A DNA stretch of 37,683 nt from an uncultured Clostridium sp. (GCA_900555085.1 USJU01000002.1:1-37683); one strand, 5' to 3'. Shown: positions 15,200-23,403, numbered from the stretch's first letter. The notes: generated by a model not told the origin, from the sequence alone. Translations and numbers: made by a program.

Positions 15200-16525
15200 T
15201 TATTTTATATTTACTGTAACTCCTGATTTCAAAGATGCAACAGGGCGAAGAGATACCCATATATAATCATAATATCTTATATCAATAATTTTATCATTAC
15301 TATCTATATTAAACATTTGAGTCACGCTATTTGCATATGGCGAAGCAATCCAATATCTATTTGTGTCTTCTTTTCCATTTGGAAAGAAGAGTATATTGTC
15401 TTTTCCAACTTTATCTTTTAATTCTAATGTACTATTTGTAACTGCTGAATTTAATTCAATATAATACTCATTATTTTTCCCTTTATTATAATATATTGTT
15501 CCTTCAATATCACTATATAAATTATTCCAACTCTTTATCCACATTTCTAGAGTTGGACCACCAATTACATATTCTGCACTCCCTGTTCCATTTACTTTAT
15601 CTAGGTAATTCTTCCAATTATCAGTATTTAATAATGTAGATGTGCATTTTACATTTGTATTATCTTTATGTTCGTTTATGTTATAAACTTTTGATTCAAA
15701 TTTTTTCAACGTTTCTTCTGAAATTTGTTGAAAATCAGGTTCAGTTTTCCAACATGCTCTATCTTTTGATCCTTCAACTAGTGTCATTCCATTCTCTATA
15801 TTCAATTTATCCATTTGAGATAAATCTGTATAATCTCCTGTTATTAAAAATATATTATTTCCATCTGAATAAAATATTTTCCAATCATTTTGGCCGTTTG
15901 ATGATGTATAATTTGTTACTGTTTTTCCATAATACCAGTCTGGATGTTTTTGTACATCTTTTGCTGTTATTCCTGTTGTTTTTTCTGTATCTTTTTCAAA
16001 GTAATCTTCTATATTTATTGTTTTATCTCCATAGTATGTAACCGTATTATTATTTTCTGCTACTGTGTAGCCTAATTCTTTTAACTTTTTTGATATTTCC
16101 GCTTTTAGTTCTGGTTCATTTAATGCAGTTTCTCCTGCTGCATCTTTTGCACTGTTTTCTAATACTGCTAATTTTATTGCTTCTTCTGCTGTTGATTTTT
16201 GTGTTTGTTCTTTGGTAGAATTTGCTTTGCTAAATATTCCGCTTTCTCCCATTACCATTGATAATGTTACGCCTGCAAGAATTAATAATACAATTATTGT
16301 TATAATTAGGGCAATTAATGTAATTGCGGCATTGGACGTTGGATTTTTGATGTTGGATGTTGGAATGTTTGACGTTATTTTATTTATATGTTTTTGTTCT
16401 ACCAACGGGTCGTCGAGGACGCCGACCCCTACAGCATTTGATTTAGATTTTTCAAATATTTTAATATTCTTTTTATTTTGATTTTTTTCTAGGCGGACAG
16501 AGGCGTCCGCCACTACAACGTTCAA
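15200..16525 (-). CDS. Type IV pilin-like surface protein, 5' end altered by repeats
   Basis: The ORF has 441 residues. Residues ~65-90 (NAAITLIALIITIIVLLILAGVT, followed by LSMVMGESGIFSKA) are the type IV pilin-like N-terminal helix of a common clostridial surface family; the leader normally begins about 10 residues before it. Here ~60 residues precede it, encoded by palindromic repeats (16407-16428 and 16492-16511) and short TTGGATG-type repeats. No RBS precedes the ORF's first ATG. A good RBS and a natural-looking start (MNKHTKTIATV) lie further upstream at 16655, but that frame stops at 16596. The extracellular part (about 90-441) contains a YYGDKTINIEDYF strand region and a Trp/Tyr-rich C-terminal domain ending IRYYDYIWVSLRPVASLKSGV, seen in many clostridial pilin-like proteins. 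Function: surface exposure is likely, the exact role unknown. Confidence 0.6.
   Translation of the reverse strand: MNVVVADASVRLEKNQNKKNIKIFEKSKSNAVGVGVLDDPLVEQKHINKITSNIPTSNIKNPTSNAAITLIALIITIIVLLILAGVTLSMVMGESGIFSKANSTKEQTQKSTAEEAIKLAVLENSAKDAAGETALNEPELKAEISKKLKELGYTVAENNNTVTYYGDKTINIEDYFEKDTEKTTGITAKDVQKHPDWYYGKTVTNYTSSNGQNDWKIFYSDGNNIFLITGDYTDLSQMDKLNIENGMTLVEGSKDRACWKTEPDFQQISEETLKKFESKVYNINEHKDNTNVKCTSTLLNTDNWKNYLDKVNGTGSAEYVIGGPTLEMWIKSWNNLYSDIEGTIYYNKGKNNEYYIELNSAVTNSTLELKDKVGKDNILFFPNGKEDTNRYWIASPYANSVTQMFNIDSNDKIIDIRYYDYIWVSLRPVASLKSGVTVNIK
16407..16511. repeat. Two palindromic repeat copies inside the pilin-like ORF
   Basis: Copy one: GGGTCG (16407-16412) pairs with CGACCC (16423-16428), followed by CTACA. 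Copy two: GGCGGAC (16492-16498) pairs with GTCCGCC (16505-16511), followed by ACTACAA. A degenerate copy, aggcg...gcccctaca, follows at ~16572-16589. All point the same way on the plus strand and share the CTACA tail. Confidence 0.6.
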
Positions 16526-16595
16526 TTTTAATTTTTCAAATGTTTTAGTATTACTTTTTTGTGAACAAATAGAGGCGTTTGCCCCTACATGTTCT

Positions 16596-16655
16596 CTAAA
16601 GTGTAGCTCTCTCTCTCTCTCTTACAGTTGCAATGGTTTTAGTATGTTTGTTCAT
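16596..16655 (-). pseudogene. Orphaned 5' end of the pilin-like gene
   Basis: ATG at 16655 has AAGGAG upstream and encodes MNKHTKTIATV followed by Arg/Glu from a (GA)n run, then a TAG stop at 16596-16598. Because such starts normally lead directly into the pilin helix, this is probably the gene's original start, separated from its body by inserted repeats. The frame relative to the downstream ORF differs by one base. Confidence 0.45.
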
Positions 16656-16681
16656 TTCACATTTCTCCTTCTTTTGTTTTT

Positions 16682-16701
16682 GGGCACGAAGCACCGTGCC
16701 C
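16682..16701. repeat. Palindromic repeat, GGGCACG type
   Basis: GGGCACG (16682-16688) pairs with CGTGCCC (16695-16701), followed by CTACA. It lies between the pilin-like start fragment and the Rpn gene. Confidence 0.55.
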
Positions 16702-16763
16702 CTACATTTTTTATACAAATTATATATTATTTTTTTATATCTTACAAGACATAAAAATTATTT

Positions 16764-17603
16764 CTATAACTTTTCTATCTCTTCTTTAGTTAATCCTGTT
16801 ATCTCCACTATAGTTTCAATTGGAATATTTTTTTCTTTCATTTTTTTAGCATCTTCTGTTTTTCCATCATTTTTACCTTTTCTATATGAACTGCTTAACA
16901 TTGTATTCTCTTCATATATTGCTTTTTCTCTCCACCAAGCTAATTGTTGCATTCTTTCATCTTCTGTTATTTTGTCTAGCTTTTCCTTGGCTTCTTTTAA
17001 TTCTTCGTTTTCTTCCATTTTTTCCTTCACCCTCCTTGATTCAGGATTTATTAAAAAATATAACCAATCTAATAATTTATCGTTAGATTCATGATTATTT
17101 TCTTCTATTTTTTCTAACTCTATTATATGTATCTCTAACTTATCTGTCAATATTTCCTTTTTATTTTCTGTTTCATATATTTTCCATTCTGTATGATATT
17201 TCAATTCTTCAAATTTTTCTATTTTTTCATTTGTTATTAATATTGCTATTGTTTTTTCTAATTTTTCGTAGGTTTCGCCTTTTTTTATTCCTTTTGAAAA
17301 TAACCTTGCCCAATAATACAATATTCTTTCTGGTAATTTTTCGTTGCTTATCATTTGCATTTCTATATCTACATTTTCTTTATTATTTATTTTTGCTACT
17401 ACATCTAATACTCCCATTTTATCTTCTATTGTTTCTCTTCTTAATATTGGATTTACATTCAATTCTATTTTGTCTATTTTTTCTTTTAATATTTCTTGTA
17501 AAAATGCTTTTGTTATTCTTTCGTTTCCTACTTCTCCAAATAATGCTTGAAATACTACATCTAACTTTGGAGATAACGTTTTTTTATTTTTTTCTTGTAT
17601 CAT
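16764..17603 (-). CDS. Rpn-family PD-(D/E)XK nuclease / putative transposase
   Basis: 279 residues. The start LSPKLDVVFQALFGEVGNERITKAFLQEIL is the typical Rpn/PDDEXK_2 opening (xxDxxFKxxFG), followed by the catalytic GVLDVVAKINNKENVDIEMQM (D-x(n)-ExQ core, about residues 63-83). The C-terminal third is charged and helical, ending in the usual ...GKTEDAKKMKEKNIPIETIVEITGLTKEEIEKL motif found in these proteins. Rpn proteins are associated with DNA cleavage and recombination and spread among gut bacteria, often without flanking repeats. A strong RBS (AAGGAGGAATTTAA) precedes the ATG. The plus-strand ORFs over this region are AT-rich shadows. Confidence 0.88.
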   Translation of the reverse strand: MIQEKNKKTLSPKLDVVFQALFGEVGNERITKAFLQEILKEKIDKIELNVNPILRRETIEDKMGVLDVVAKINNKENVDIEMQMISNEKLPERILYYWARLFSKGIKKGETYEKLEKTIAILITNEKIEKFEELKYHTEWKIYETENKKEILTDKLEIHIIELEKIEENNHESNDKLLDWLYFLINPESRRVKEKMEENEELKEAKEKLDKITEDERMQQLAWWREKAIYEENTMLSSSYRKGKNDGKTEDAKKMKEKNIPIETIVEITGLTKEEIEKL

Positions 17604-17710
17604 TTAAATTCCTCCTTATATTTTATAGATTTCTGTTTTACCTCCTTTCGCTTAGATTTGTTTTCATTTGGATTTTTTTAGAATAAAAATCACCTTGAAA
17701 TAAATGTTTT

Positions 17711-17757
17711 GAAAAAAATAAACATATTGTAAATTTTATTTTACAATATGTTTTTTA
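17711..17757 (-). terminator. Strong terminator after topA
   Basis: A 13-bp perfect stem (17721-17733 with 17740-17752), 6-base loop, with T-rich tails in both orientations. It lies 43 bases beyond the topA stop, upstream of the Rpn gene. The rest of 17604-17799 shows no gene. Confidence 0.85.
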
Positions 17758-17799
17758 TACATTATTTATTTGAAATTTGCAAGTTTTTTCATGAATTTA

Positions 17800-19845
17800 T
17801 TATTTCTTTTTCCTTGTTTTCTTTTTTTCTGTTTCTTGTTTTATTTCTTTTGCATCTTCTGGATTATATACCTCTCCTTTTTTTGGTTTGTTCCAAGATA
17901 TATAATCACAACTTGCTGGATTATTTTCGCATATATAGTAATTTCTTCTTTTCTTTGTTTTTCTTATTTGAACTTTTCCTCCACATTTTGGGCATGGTTC
18001 TTCTATTGTTACTACATATGGTTTTGCATTTTTACATTCTGGATAACCAGGACATGCTAAAAATTTGCCATATCTTCCATATTTTACAACCATCATTCTT
18101 CCACATTTTTCACAAGGTATATCTGTTACTTCTTCTTCAAGTTCAACATGCTCTAAGTTTTTCTCAACTTCTTCTACTTCTTTTATAAATGGACCATAAA
18201 ATTCTTCTATCATTTTTTTCCATTCTTCTTTTCCTTCAGCAATTTCATCAAATTCGTTTTCTATTTTAATTGTAAATTCCTCATTTACAACATCTGAAAA
18301 GTTTTCTATAAGAAGTTTGTTTACTGCTTTTCCTAATTCTGTTGGATATAGTTGTTTCTTTTCTTTTTCTATATATCTTCTATCTAAAATTGTTGTAATT
18401 GTTGGTGAATATGTACTTGGTCTACCTATTCCTTTTTCTTCTAAGGCTTTTACCAAGCTTGCTTCTGTATATCTTGGTGGTGGCTCTGTAAAGCTTTGTT
18501 TTCCTTCTATGCTTTCTTTTTTTACTTCTTGTTTTTCTTTTAAATCTGGAACATTTGAATTGTCTTCTTTGCTTTCAACATCAACACCTTCTACATATAA
18601 AGCCATAAATCCTTTAAATCTAATAGATTGTCCATTTGCTTTAAAAGTATAATTATTAGCATCTATTGTTGCTGATATTGTATTAAATACTGCAGGTGCC
18701 ATTTGACTTGCTAAAAATCTATTATAAATTAATTTATATAATTTATATTGGTCTTTATTTAAAGATTCTTTTATATCTTCTGGATTAACATCTATATATG
18801 TTGGTCTTATTGCCTCATGAGCATCTTGTGAATCTGCTTTTGTTTTATAATATCTATTTTCGTAGTACTCTTCTCCATATTGTTTTACAATTTCTTGCTT
18901 TGCTACTTTTCTTGCTTCTTCAGAAATTCTTGTAGAGTCTGTTCTCATGTATGTAATTAAACCTACTGTTCCTCTTTCTGGAATTTTTACACCTTCATAT
19001 AAACCTTGTGCAACAGACATTGTTTTCTTTAATGTAAATCCTAATTTTCTTGATGCTTCTTGTTGCATTGTACTTGTTGTAAAAGGTGGTGCAGGAGTAC
19101 GTTTTCTTTCTCCCTTTTTTACTTCTTCTACAATAAATTTAGCATTTTCAATTGCTTTTAATATTTCATCTACTTCTTCTTGTTTATGCAAGTCTAATTT
19201 TTTTCCTTTTTTTCCATAGAATTTTGCTACGAATTTTTTCTTAGACTCTTTGTCCAATAAATTCGCATAAATATTCCAGTATTCTTCTGGAATAAACTTT
19301 TCTATTTCATTTTCTCTATCTACAATTAACTTAACAGCAACAGATTGAACTCTACCAGCTGATAGTCCTCTTCTTACTTTTTTCCATAATACAGGACTCA
19401 TTTTATAACCAACTATTCTATCTAAAACACGTCTTGCTTGTTGTGCATCTACTAAATTTTTATCTATTGTACGTGGTTCTTTAATTGCTTTTTGTACTGC
19501 TGGTTTTGTTATTTCATTAAAAGTAACTCTATTTTGAGCATCCTCTGGTATATCTAAAATATGTGCTAAATGCCATGCTATAGCTTCTCCTTCACGGTCA
19601 GGGTCAGTTGCGAGAAATACTTTTTTTGCAGCTTTTGCGGCTTTTTTTAAAGATTTTATTAAATCTCCTTTTCCCCTTATGTTTATATATTGTGGTTCAA
19701 ATGTTTTCTCATCTACACCTAATTTAGATTTTGGTAAATCCCTTATGTGTCCCATAGATGCTACAACTTTTGTACTACCACCTAAAAATTTTTTAATTGT
19801 ATTTGCCTTTGCAGGCGATTCAACAATTATTAATTTATCAGCCAT
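17800..19845 (-). CDS. topA: DNA topoisomerase I (TopA)
   Basis: 681 residues from MADKLIIVESPAKANTIKKF. The enzyme relaxes negative supercoils by cutting one strand. Order of domains: Toprim (2-115) with the acidic triad in ATDPDREGEAIAWHL (79-93); the cap and gate domains; catalytic Tyr299 in GLITYMRTDSTRIS; and GIGRPSTYSPTITTILDRRYI. Two C-terminal zinc-ribbon repeats follow: CEKCGRMMV...CPGYPEC and CPKCGGKVQ...CENNPASC. The Lys-rich tail is short. The start at 19845 is set by GAGGTGAAGAA; an eight-codon extension is possible but lacks an RBS. Its own promoter is at 19888-19916. No in-frame CGG in 681 codons. Confidence 0.96.
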   Translation of the reverse strand: MADKLIIVESPAKANTIKKFLGGSTKVVASMGHIRDLPKSKLGVDEKTFEPQYINIRGKGDLIKSLKKAAKAAKKVFLATDPDREGEAIAWHLAHILDIPEDAQNRVTFNEITKPAVQKAIKEPRTIDKNLVDAQQARRVLDRIVGYKMSPVLWKKVRRGLSAGRVQSVAVKLIVDRENEIEKFIPEEYWNIYANLLDKESKKKFVAKFYGKKGKKLDLHKQEEVDEILKAIENAKFIVEEVKKGERKRTPAPPFTTSTMQQEASRKLGFTLKKTMSVAQGLYEGVKIPERGTVGLITYMRTDSTRISEEARKVAKQEIVKQYGEEYYENRYYKTKADSQDAHEAIRPTYIDVNPEDIKESLNKDQYKLYKLIYNRFLASQMAPAVFNTISATIDANNYTFKANGQSIRFKGFMALYVEGVDVESKEDNSNVPDLKEKQEVKKESIEGKQSFTEPPPRYTEASLVKALEEKGIGRPSTYSPTITTILDRRYIEKEKKQLYPTELGKAVNKLLIENFSDVVNEEFTIKIENEFDEIAEGKEEWKKMIEEFYGPFIKEVEEVEKNLEHVELEEEVTDIPCEKCGRMMVVKYGRYGKFLACPGYPECKNAKPYVVTIEEPCPKCGGKVQIRKTKKRRNYYICENNPASCDYISWNKPKKGEVYNPEDAKEIKQETEKKKTRKKK

Positions 19846-19887
19846 TTCTTCACCTCTCGAAATTAACATTTTAATTCAACTTAACAT

Positions 19888-19916
19888 ATTTTAGACCATA
19901 ATTGATTTATTTGCAA
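19888..19916 (-). promoter_or_regulatory. Sigma-A-type promoter for topA
   Basis: -35 TTGCAA (19911-19916), 17-base spacer, -10 TAAAAT (19888-19893), about 43 bp upstream of the ATG. Confidence 0.65.
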
Positions 19917-19953
19917 CAGTAATATCAAAATTTATTACAATTCAACATTTACA

Positions 19954-20170
19954 AATCTCAAAATATATTCTTTTCGAAATACCGCGTAAGCGACCAAACG
20001 AGCAGAATTTTCTGCGAGTGCGACTTGGAGCAATCTTCCTTTTATTAAATTTATATAAAATAGAAGTTTCTATATTATACCAAAACAATTACGTAATAAA
20101 TGGTCAATAGACCATTTTTAAATTTGAAGATTGCGACACCAAGGTATAAGAAAAAATATATTTTGAGATT
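19954..20170. mobile_element. MITE-like element with 16-bp perfect inverted ends
   Basis: The ends 19954-19969 and 20155-20170 are perfect 16-base inverted repeats. The 217-bp unit has nested inverted repeats: gcaatcttc near 20030 with gaagattgc near 20126, a GCAGAA/TTCTGC hairpin near 20000, and an AAATGGTC/GACCATTT hairpin near 20098-20117. The left part (ataccgcgtaagcgacc...) is more GC-rich than its surroundings. No ORF of note lies inside. This is the largest non-coding stretch (19846-20184). No clear target-site duplication was established. Confidence 0.6.
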
Positions 20171-20184
20171 ATAAACTATTTTAA

Positions 20185-20481
20185 TTAATGAAATAAATCT
20201 TGTATTACTTCCTCAGCTGATATTGGTGTTACCTCATTTCTTTTTAATATTTCTAGTAGCATTTCAATTGTATTTTCATCTGATGTGATATTATTAATTT
20301 CTGCATTTTCTGTAAATATTTCATCTCCTTTATATTTGGTTTTAAAAATTTCAATTCCATAATTTTCTTTGTAATTTTCTTCATTTGTTACTTTATAATA
20401 TTCTAATTTTATAGGTGTATATATATTTGCTTCTTTTAGTTGTTCCATATTAATAAAAGTTCCTCCATAAAAAGTTTTCAT
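20185..20481 (-). CDS. DUF6514-like small protein
   Basis: 98 residues, no signal peptide. The middle (LEYYKVTNEENYKENYGIEIFKT) and end (ITSDENTIEMLLEILKRNEVTPISAEEVIQDLF) match the pattern I associate with the clostridial DUF6514 family: a YGIEI strand and a ...NxVTPxxxxxVIxD tail. Function unknown. RBS GGGGGAT lies ~8 bases upstream. A promoter (20516-20544) and a Spo0A-box-like site (20583-20589) lie upstream. Confidence 0.5.
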   Translation of the reverse strand: MKTFYGGTFINMEQLKEANIYTPIKLEYYKVTNEENYKENYGIEIFKTKYKGDEIFTENAEINNITSDENTIEMLLEILKRNEVTPISAEEVIQDLFH

Positions 20482-20515
20482 TTGTAAATCCCCCTATATT
20501 TAAACTAACCTCCTT

Positions 20516-20544
20516 ACAATATCCATATTTTGGAAATTAGTCAA
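20516..20544 (-). promoter_or_regulatory. Promoter for the DUF6514-like gene
   Basis: -35 TTGACT (20539-20544), 17-base spacer, -10 TATTGT (20516-20521), followed by an AAGGAGG within the leader. Confidence 0.6.
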
Positions 20545-20582
20545 GAACTTTTAAACGCAAAAGCCTATCTGTTTCTACTCTT

Positions 20583-20589
20583 TTCGACA
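20583..20589 (-). promoter_or_regulatory. Possible Spo0A box
   Basis: TGTCGAA on the minus strand, 38 bp upstream of the -35 above. The match is short, but it is the second such site next to a promoter in this segment. Confidence 0.35.
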
Positions 20590-20654
20590 ATATATAAAAC
20601 GCTTTGATATTTTTTAAATATTTTTTTATTTTTTGTAATGAAAATTTAATAAAG

Positions 20655-21378
20655 TTAATTATTAAAATAGTCCATTATTCCTAAATATATTCCCCAAGCA
20701 AGTTTGTTTTGATATTCATCTGTTAATAATTGTGCTTCCTCTTCCTTGTTTGATAAAAATCCACATTCAACTATGGAAATCGGTATTTCTACCTTTTTTA
20801 TTATATATACATTTTCTAATTTCATTGCAACCCTATTATTTTCTTTTTGAATTGCTTCATTTAAGCTACTTTGTAAACTTTTTGCAAGTTTTATACTATT
20901 TTCATCATCTTTTTTAAAGAAGCATTGCCAACCAGAATATTGTTCCTGTGGTATTTTATTTAAATGAATTGAAACAAATATGTCAGCTGAAGATTCATTT
21001 CCTATTTTTACTCTATTATGTATGTCTGAAATTTTCTTTTCTCTTAAAGTTTTTTTATCTAAATCATAAATTGCACTTTCATCTGAACGAGTTAATATTA
21101 CTGTTGCTCCACTTTGTTCTAATAAATTTTGAACTTTGAATGCAATTTTTAAGTTTATTTCGGCTTCTGTTGTTCCATTTGAGCTCTGTGCTCCTTCATC
21201 CGGAGTTCCATGTCCGTGCATCTAATACAATTACTTTATTTGAAACTGGTAAGCTAACAGTTTCAACACTCTGAATTTCCTTATTTAAACTATTATTTTG
21301 GAATAAATAAAAAGTACATATAGAAAAAATAAAACATGAAACAATAAAAATTATTCTTTTTTTGTGTAAAACAATCAT
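20655..21378 (-). CDS. cwlD: CwlD-like N-acetylmuramoyl-L-alanine amidase, +1 frameshift at CGGA
   Basis: Amidase_3 zinc enzyme; CwlD makes muramic-delta-lactam in spore cortex. Parts 21378-21217 (54 codons) and 21215-20655 (186 aa) join to 240 aa, close to the usual CwlD length. A membrane anchor spans about residues 6-25. The upstream frame reads ...KVIVLDA then CGG; skipping C at 21216 gives VIVLDAGHGTPDEGAQSSNG, with the zinc ligand His directly after the recoded Gly. Further motifs: AEINLKIAFKVQNLLEQSGATVILTRSDE, FVSIHLN (zinc His) and ISIVECGFLSNKEEE (catalytic Glu). Unshifted translation stops 7 codons later. Start at 21378 uses GGGAG; an upstream ATG lies before that RBS. Confidence 0.88.
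21213..21219 (-). other. +1 recoding site in cwlD (GCA CGG A)
   Basis: P-site GCA, A-site CGG, then A. Omitting the C at 21216 restores LDAGHG. This is the one site whose P-site codon does not end in T, arguing against a P-site slip as the common mechanism. Confidence 0.8.
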
Positions 21379-21440
21379 AAAAAAATCTCCCATATTAAAT
21401 ATTTTTTATATATTTATATGAGAAATTTTTTATTTTATTA

Positions 21441-22364
21441 CTATTTTTTTCTTCTATCTATTGCATAGCTGCTTCCCATTATTGTTTTTGCAACATGCTT
21501 TACTTGTGCTCCTACTTCGCCTATTTCTAATATATTTTTAAATCGTCCTTTATCAGCTTCTACAACTCCTATTGATAAAGATGTTAATGGAAATTGTTCC
21601 ATTACTCCTTTTCTATTTTCTACTTCTAAATAACCTCTTTCTAAATCATCTTTTGTAAAAAAGTTATGAATGTCTTTATCAAACTCTGCAAGTATATTTT
21701 GGCATACTTGTTCATAGTCAGTTTTTGATACAATTGCAACAAAATCATCGCCACCTATATGTCCCACAAAGCAATGATTTCCTTTTAAGCTATGTACATT
21801 TCTAACAATTGTTTTTGCTGTATATTTTATTATTTCATCACCTTTTAAAAATCCATATACGTCGTTATATTCTTTAAAATGATCTAAATCTGCATATAGT
21901 ACCGCAAATTCTTCTTCGTTCATAACACGTTTTTTTAGTTCTGCAAGTATTTGAACATTTCCAGGAAGCCCTGTTAGAGGACTTACTCTTCTATTTACAT
22001 ACATTAATCTCATTATGTTTTTTACTGTGTAATACAAATAATCAACATCTATGGGCTTTTTTATATAATATTCAACCGCTGTTTCTAATACTGAAACTCT
22101 ATGTTTTTTTTCTGTGTTTGAAGATAATACAATAATTGGTGTTATTCCATTATCTTCATTGGCTCTAATTGTTTTACAAAATTCTATTATATCTCTTTTA
22201 AGATGATCTTCATCAACAATAATTAATGATGGAATGTTTCTTAAAGCAATGTCTATTTGTTCAGTTTTTACTATTTTTATTTTAAAACTTTCATCTTTAA
22301 ATAAACTTTGTATTTGGTTTGCATCTTGTATGTTATCGTTTATTATATAAATTTCCTGTAACAT
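21441..22364 (-). CDS. Response regulator with GGDEF domain (diguanylate cyclase-like)
   Basis: 307 residues. Residues 1-~120 form a receiver-like domain: IYIINDN, SLIIVDEDHLK with a plausible phosphoacceptor Asp, PIIVLSS, and YYIKKPID with the conserved Lys. Residues ~130-305 are GGDEF: SPLTGLPGN, AVLYADLDHFKEYNDVYGFLKGDEII, and the active-site loop GHIGGDDFVAIV. The GGDDF variant keeps the residues needed for GTP and metal binding, so c-di-GMP synthesis is plausible. It sits 21 bases after the Ig-like gene. With the HD-GYP protein it suggests c-di-GMP signalling in this organism. Confidence 0.85.
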   Translation of the reverse strand: MLQEIYIINDNIQDANQIQSLFKDESFKIKIVKTEQIDIALRNIPSLIIVDEDHLKRDIIEFCKTIRANEDNGITPIIVLSSNTEKKHRVSVLETAVEYYIKKPIDVDYLYYTVKNIMRLMYVNRRVSPLTGLPGNVQILAELKKRVMNEEEFAVLYADLDHFKEYNDVYGFLKGDEIIKYTAKTIVRNVHSLKGNHCFVGHIGGDDFVAIVSKTDYEQVCQNILAEFDKDIHNFFTKDDLERGYLEVENRKGVMEQFPLTSLSIGVVEADKGRFKNILEIGEVGAQVKHVAKTIMGSSYAIDRRKK

Positions 22365-22385
22365 TTATTTCTCCTTTGTTATTTT

Positions 22386-23324
22386 TTATGGTGTATATGT
22401 ACATGTACCTTCAAATGTTCCTTTTGCCCCATCAAAGTTTGTAGCTTCTACTGTTAAGCTATTTTCTCCTTCTGTCATCTCAATTTTATATTGTATTTGT
22501 TTTTCTTTATAATTGCTTAAATCTATTTGATATTCTTTTCCATTTAAAGTAAAGTTTATTATTTTAACTGCTTCTTCATCTGAAACACTCATAATTAAAT
22601 ATTTTAAATTTTCTGAGTCTTGCACTACAGTAATAATTGGTTTAATAACACCTTTTACCTCTTGTGATTTTTCTGTTGTTAAATTGTTCTTATTAACTGC
22701 TATTACTGTAATTGTATGTTGTCCTCTTGGTATTTCTATTTCTTTTTCTATTTGAGCTGATGATTCTTCTGTTACCTCAATTTTTGTTTCTTCTCCATCA
22801 TCCCATCTATATGTAACATATGCCATTTGTTCATTATCTTTTGCTGTAATTTTTAATTTTCCATTATTTCCAGTAATACTTAATTGAGGTGCTTTTGCTT
22901 CCACATCATATTTTTTCTCATACCCCATAGATTTTCCGTTTATATCATATACCGTTAATTTTAAAGTATTACTTCCAACTGGTAATTCAATTAATTCTTC
23001 AGCCTCAGTTTTGCCATCTTCAGTAAGAGTTTTTATATCACCATCATCATTCCAAGAATATGTTATTCTATCAATTCCTTTTTTAGACTTAGCTGTAACA
23101 AGTAAATCATCATTTTGTTTATCTACACTAACCTCCGGTCTAGCTCCAATTATACTTATATTATTATTTTGTACAAATGCATAACCTGAAACACTTATAC
23201 ATGTTATAGAAAAAATAATTAAAATTATAGCAAAAAATTTAACTATTTTATTAATTTCTATATTACTCGAACTTTTCTTTTTATTACCTTGAGATACATC
23301 AACACTAAGGATTTGATTTCTCAT
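22386..23324 (-). CDS. Membrane-anchored protein with three Ig-like repeats
   Basis: 312 residues from MRNQILSV. A cytosolic N-terminus (about 25 residues) is followed by one membrane helix (about 27-48, ITCISVSGYAF). Three similar beta-rich repeats of about 85 residues follow: each carries a ...ITYSWNDDG / VTYRWDDGEE / IINFTLNGKE strand, then ...PVGSNTLKLTVYD / PRGQHTITVIAVN / TEGENSLTVEATN. This is an Ig-like (Bacterial Ig/cadherin-type) repeat pattern. No enzymatic motif is seen. RBS GAGGTGAAAAAT. It may be a surface or envelope spacer protein; no defined function. Confidence 0.7.
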   Translation of the reverse strand: MRNQILSVDVSQGNKKKSSSNIEINKIVKFFAIILIIFSITCISVSGYAFVQNNNISIIGARPEVSVDKQNDDLLVTAKSKKGIDRITYSWNDDGDIKTLTEDGKTEAEELIELPVGSNTLKLTVYDINGKSMGYEKKYDVEAKAPQLSITGNNGKLKITAKDNEQMAYVTYRWDDGEETKIEVTEESSAQIEKEIEIPRGQHTITVIAVNKNNLTTEKSQEVKGVIKPIITVVQDSENLKYLIMSVSDEEAVKIINFTLNGKEYQIDLSNYKEKQIQYKIEMTEGENSLTVEATNFDGAKGTFEGTCTYTP

Positions 23325-23403
23325 ATTTTTCACCTCATTATCTAGCAAAAATTATAGCATAACATTTTTTTAATGTAAACATTAAATTATAATATTTTTA
23401 TAT

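Noticed and set aside
16596..16624. The (GA)n run as a phase-variable tract
   Set aside because: It lies in the orphaned start fragment, which ends in a stop in a frame not matching the downstream ORF; a change of length could still matter, but nothing in one sequence shows variation.
16633..17686. Several plus-strand ORFs opposite the Rpn gene
   Set aside because: Leu/Phe-rich translations of AT-rich antisense sequence, with no RBS.
6750..21378. CGG reassigned to another amino acid or to stop
   Set aside because: Changing the meaning of a triplet would not restore the reading frame; every case needs a one-base shift.
6750..21378. A P-site slip as in the prfB +1 frameshift
   Set aside because: The five P-site codons are unrelated, GCA in cwlD cannot re-pair with CAC, and no spaced Shine-Dalgarno-like stimulator or stop codon sits at the A site.
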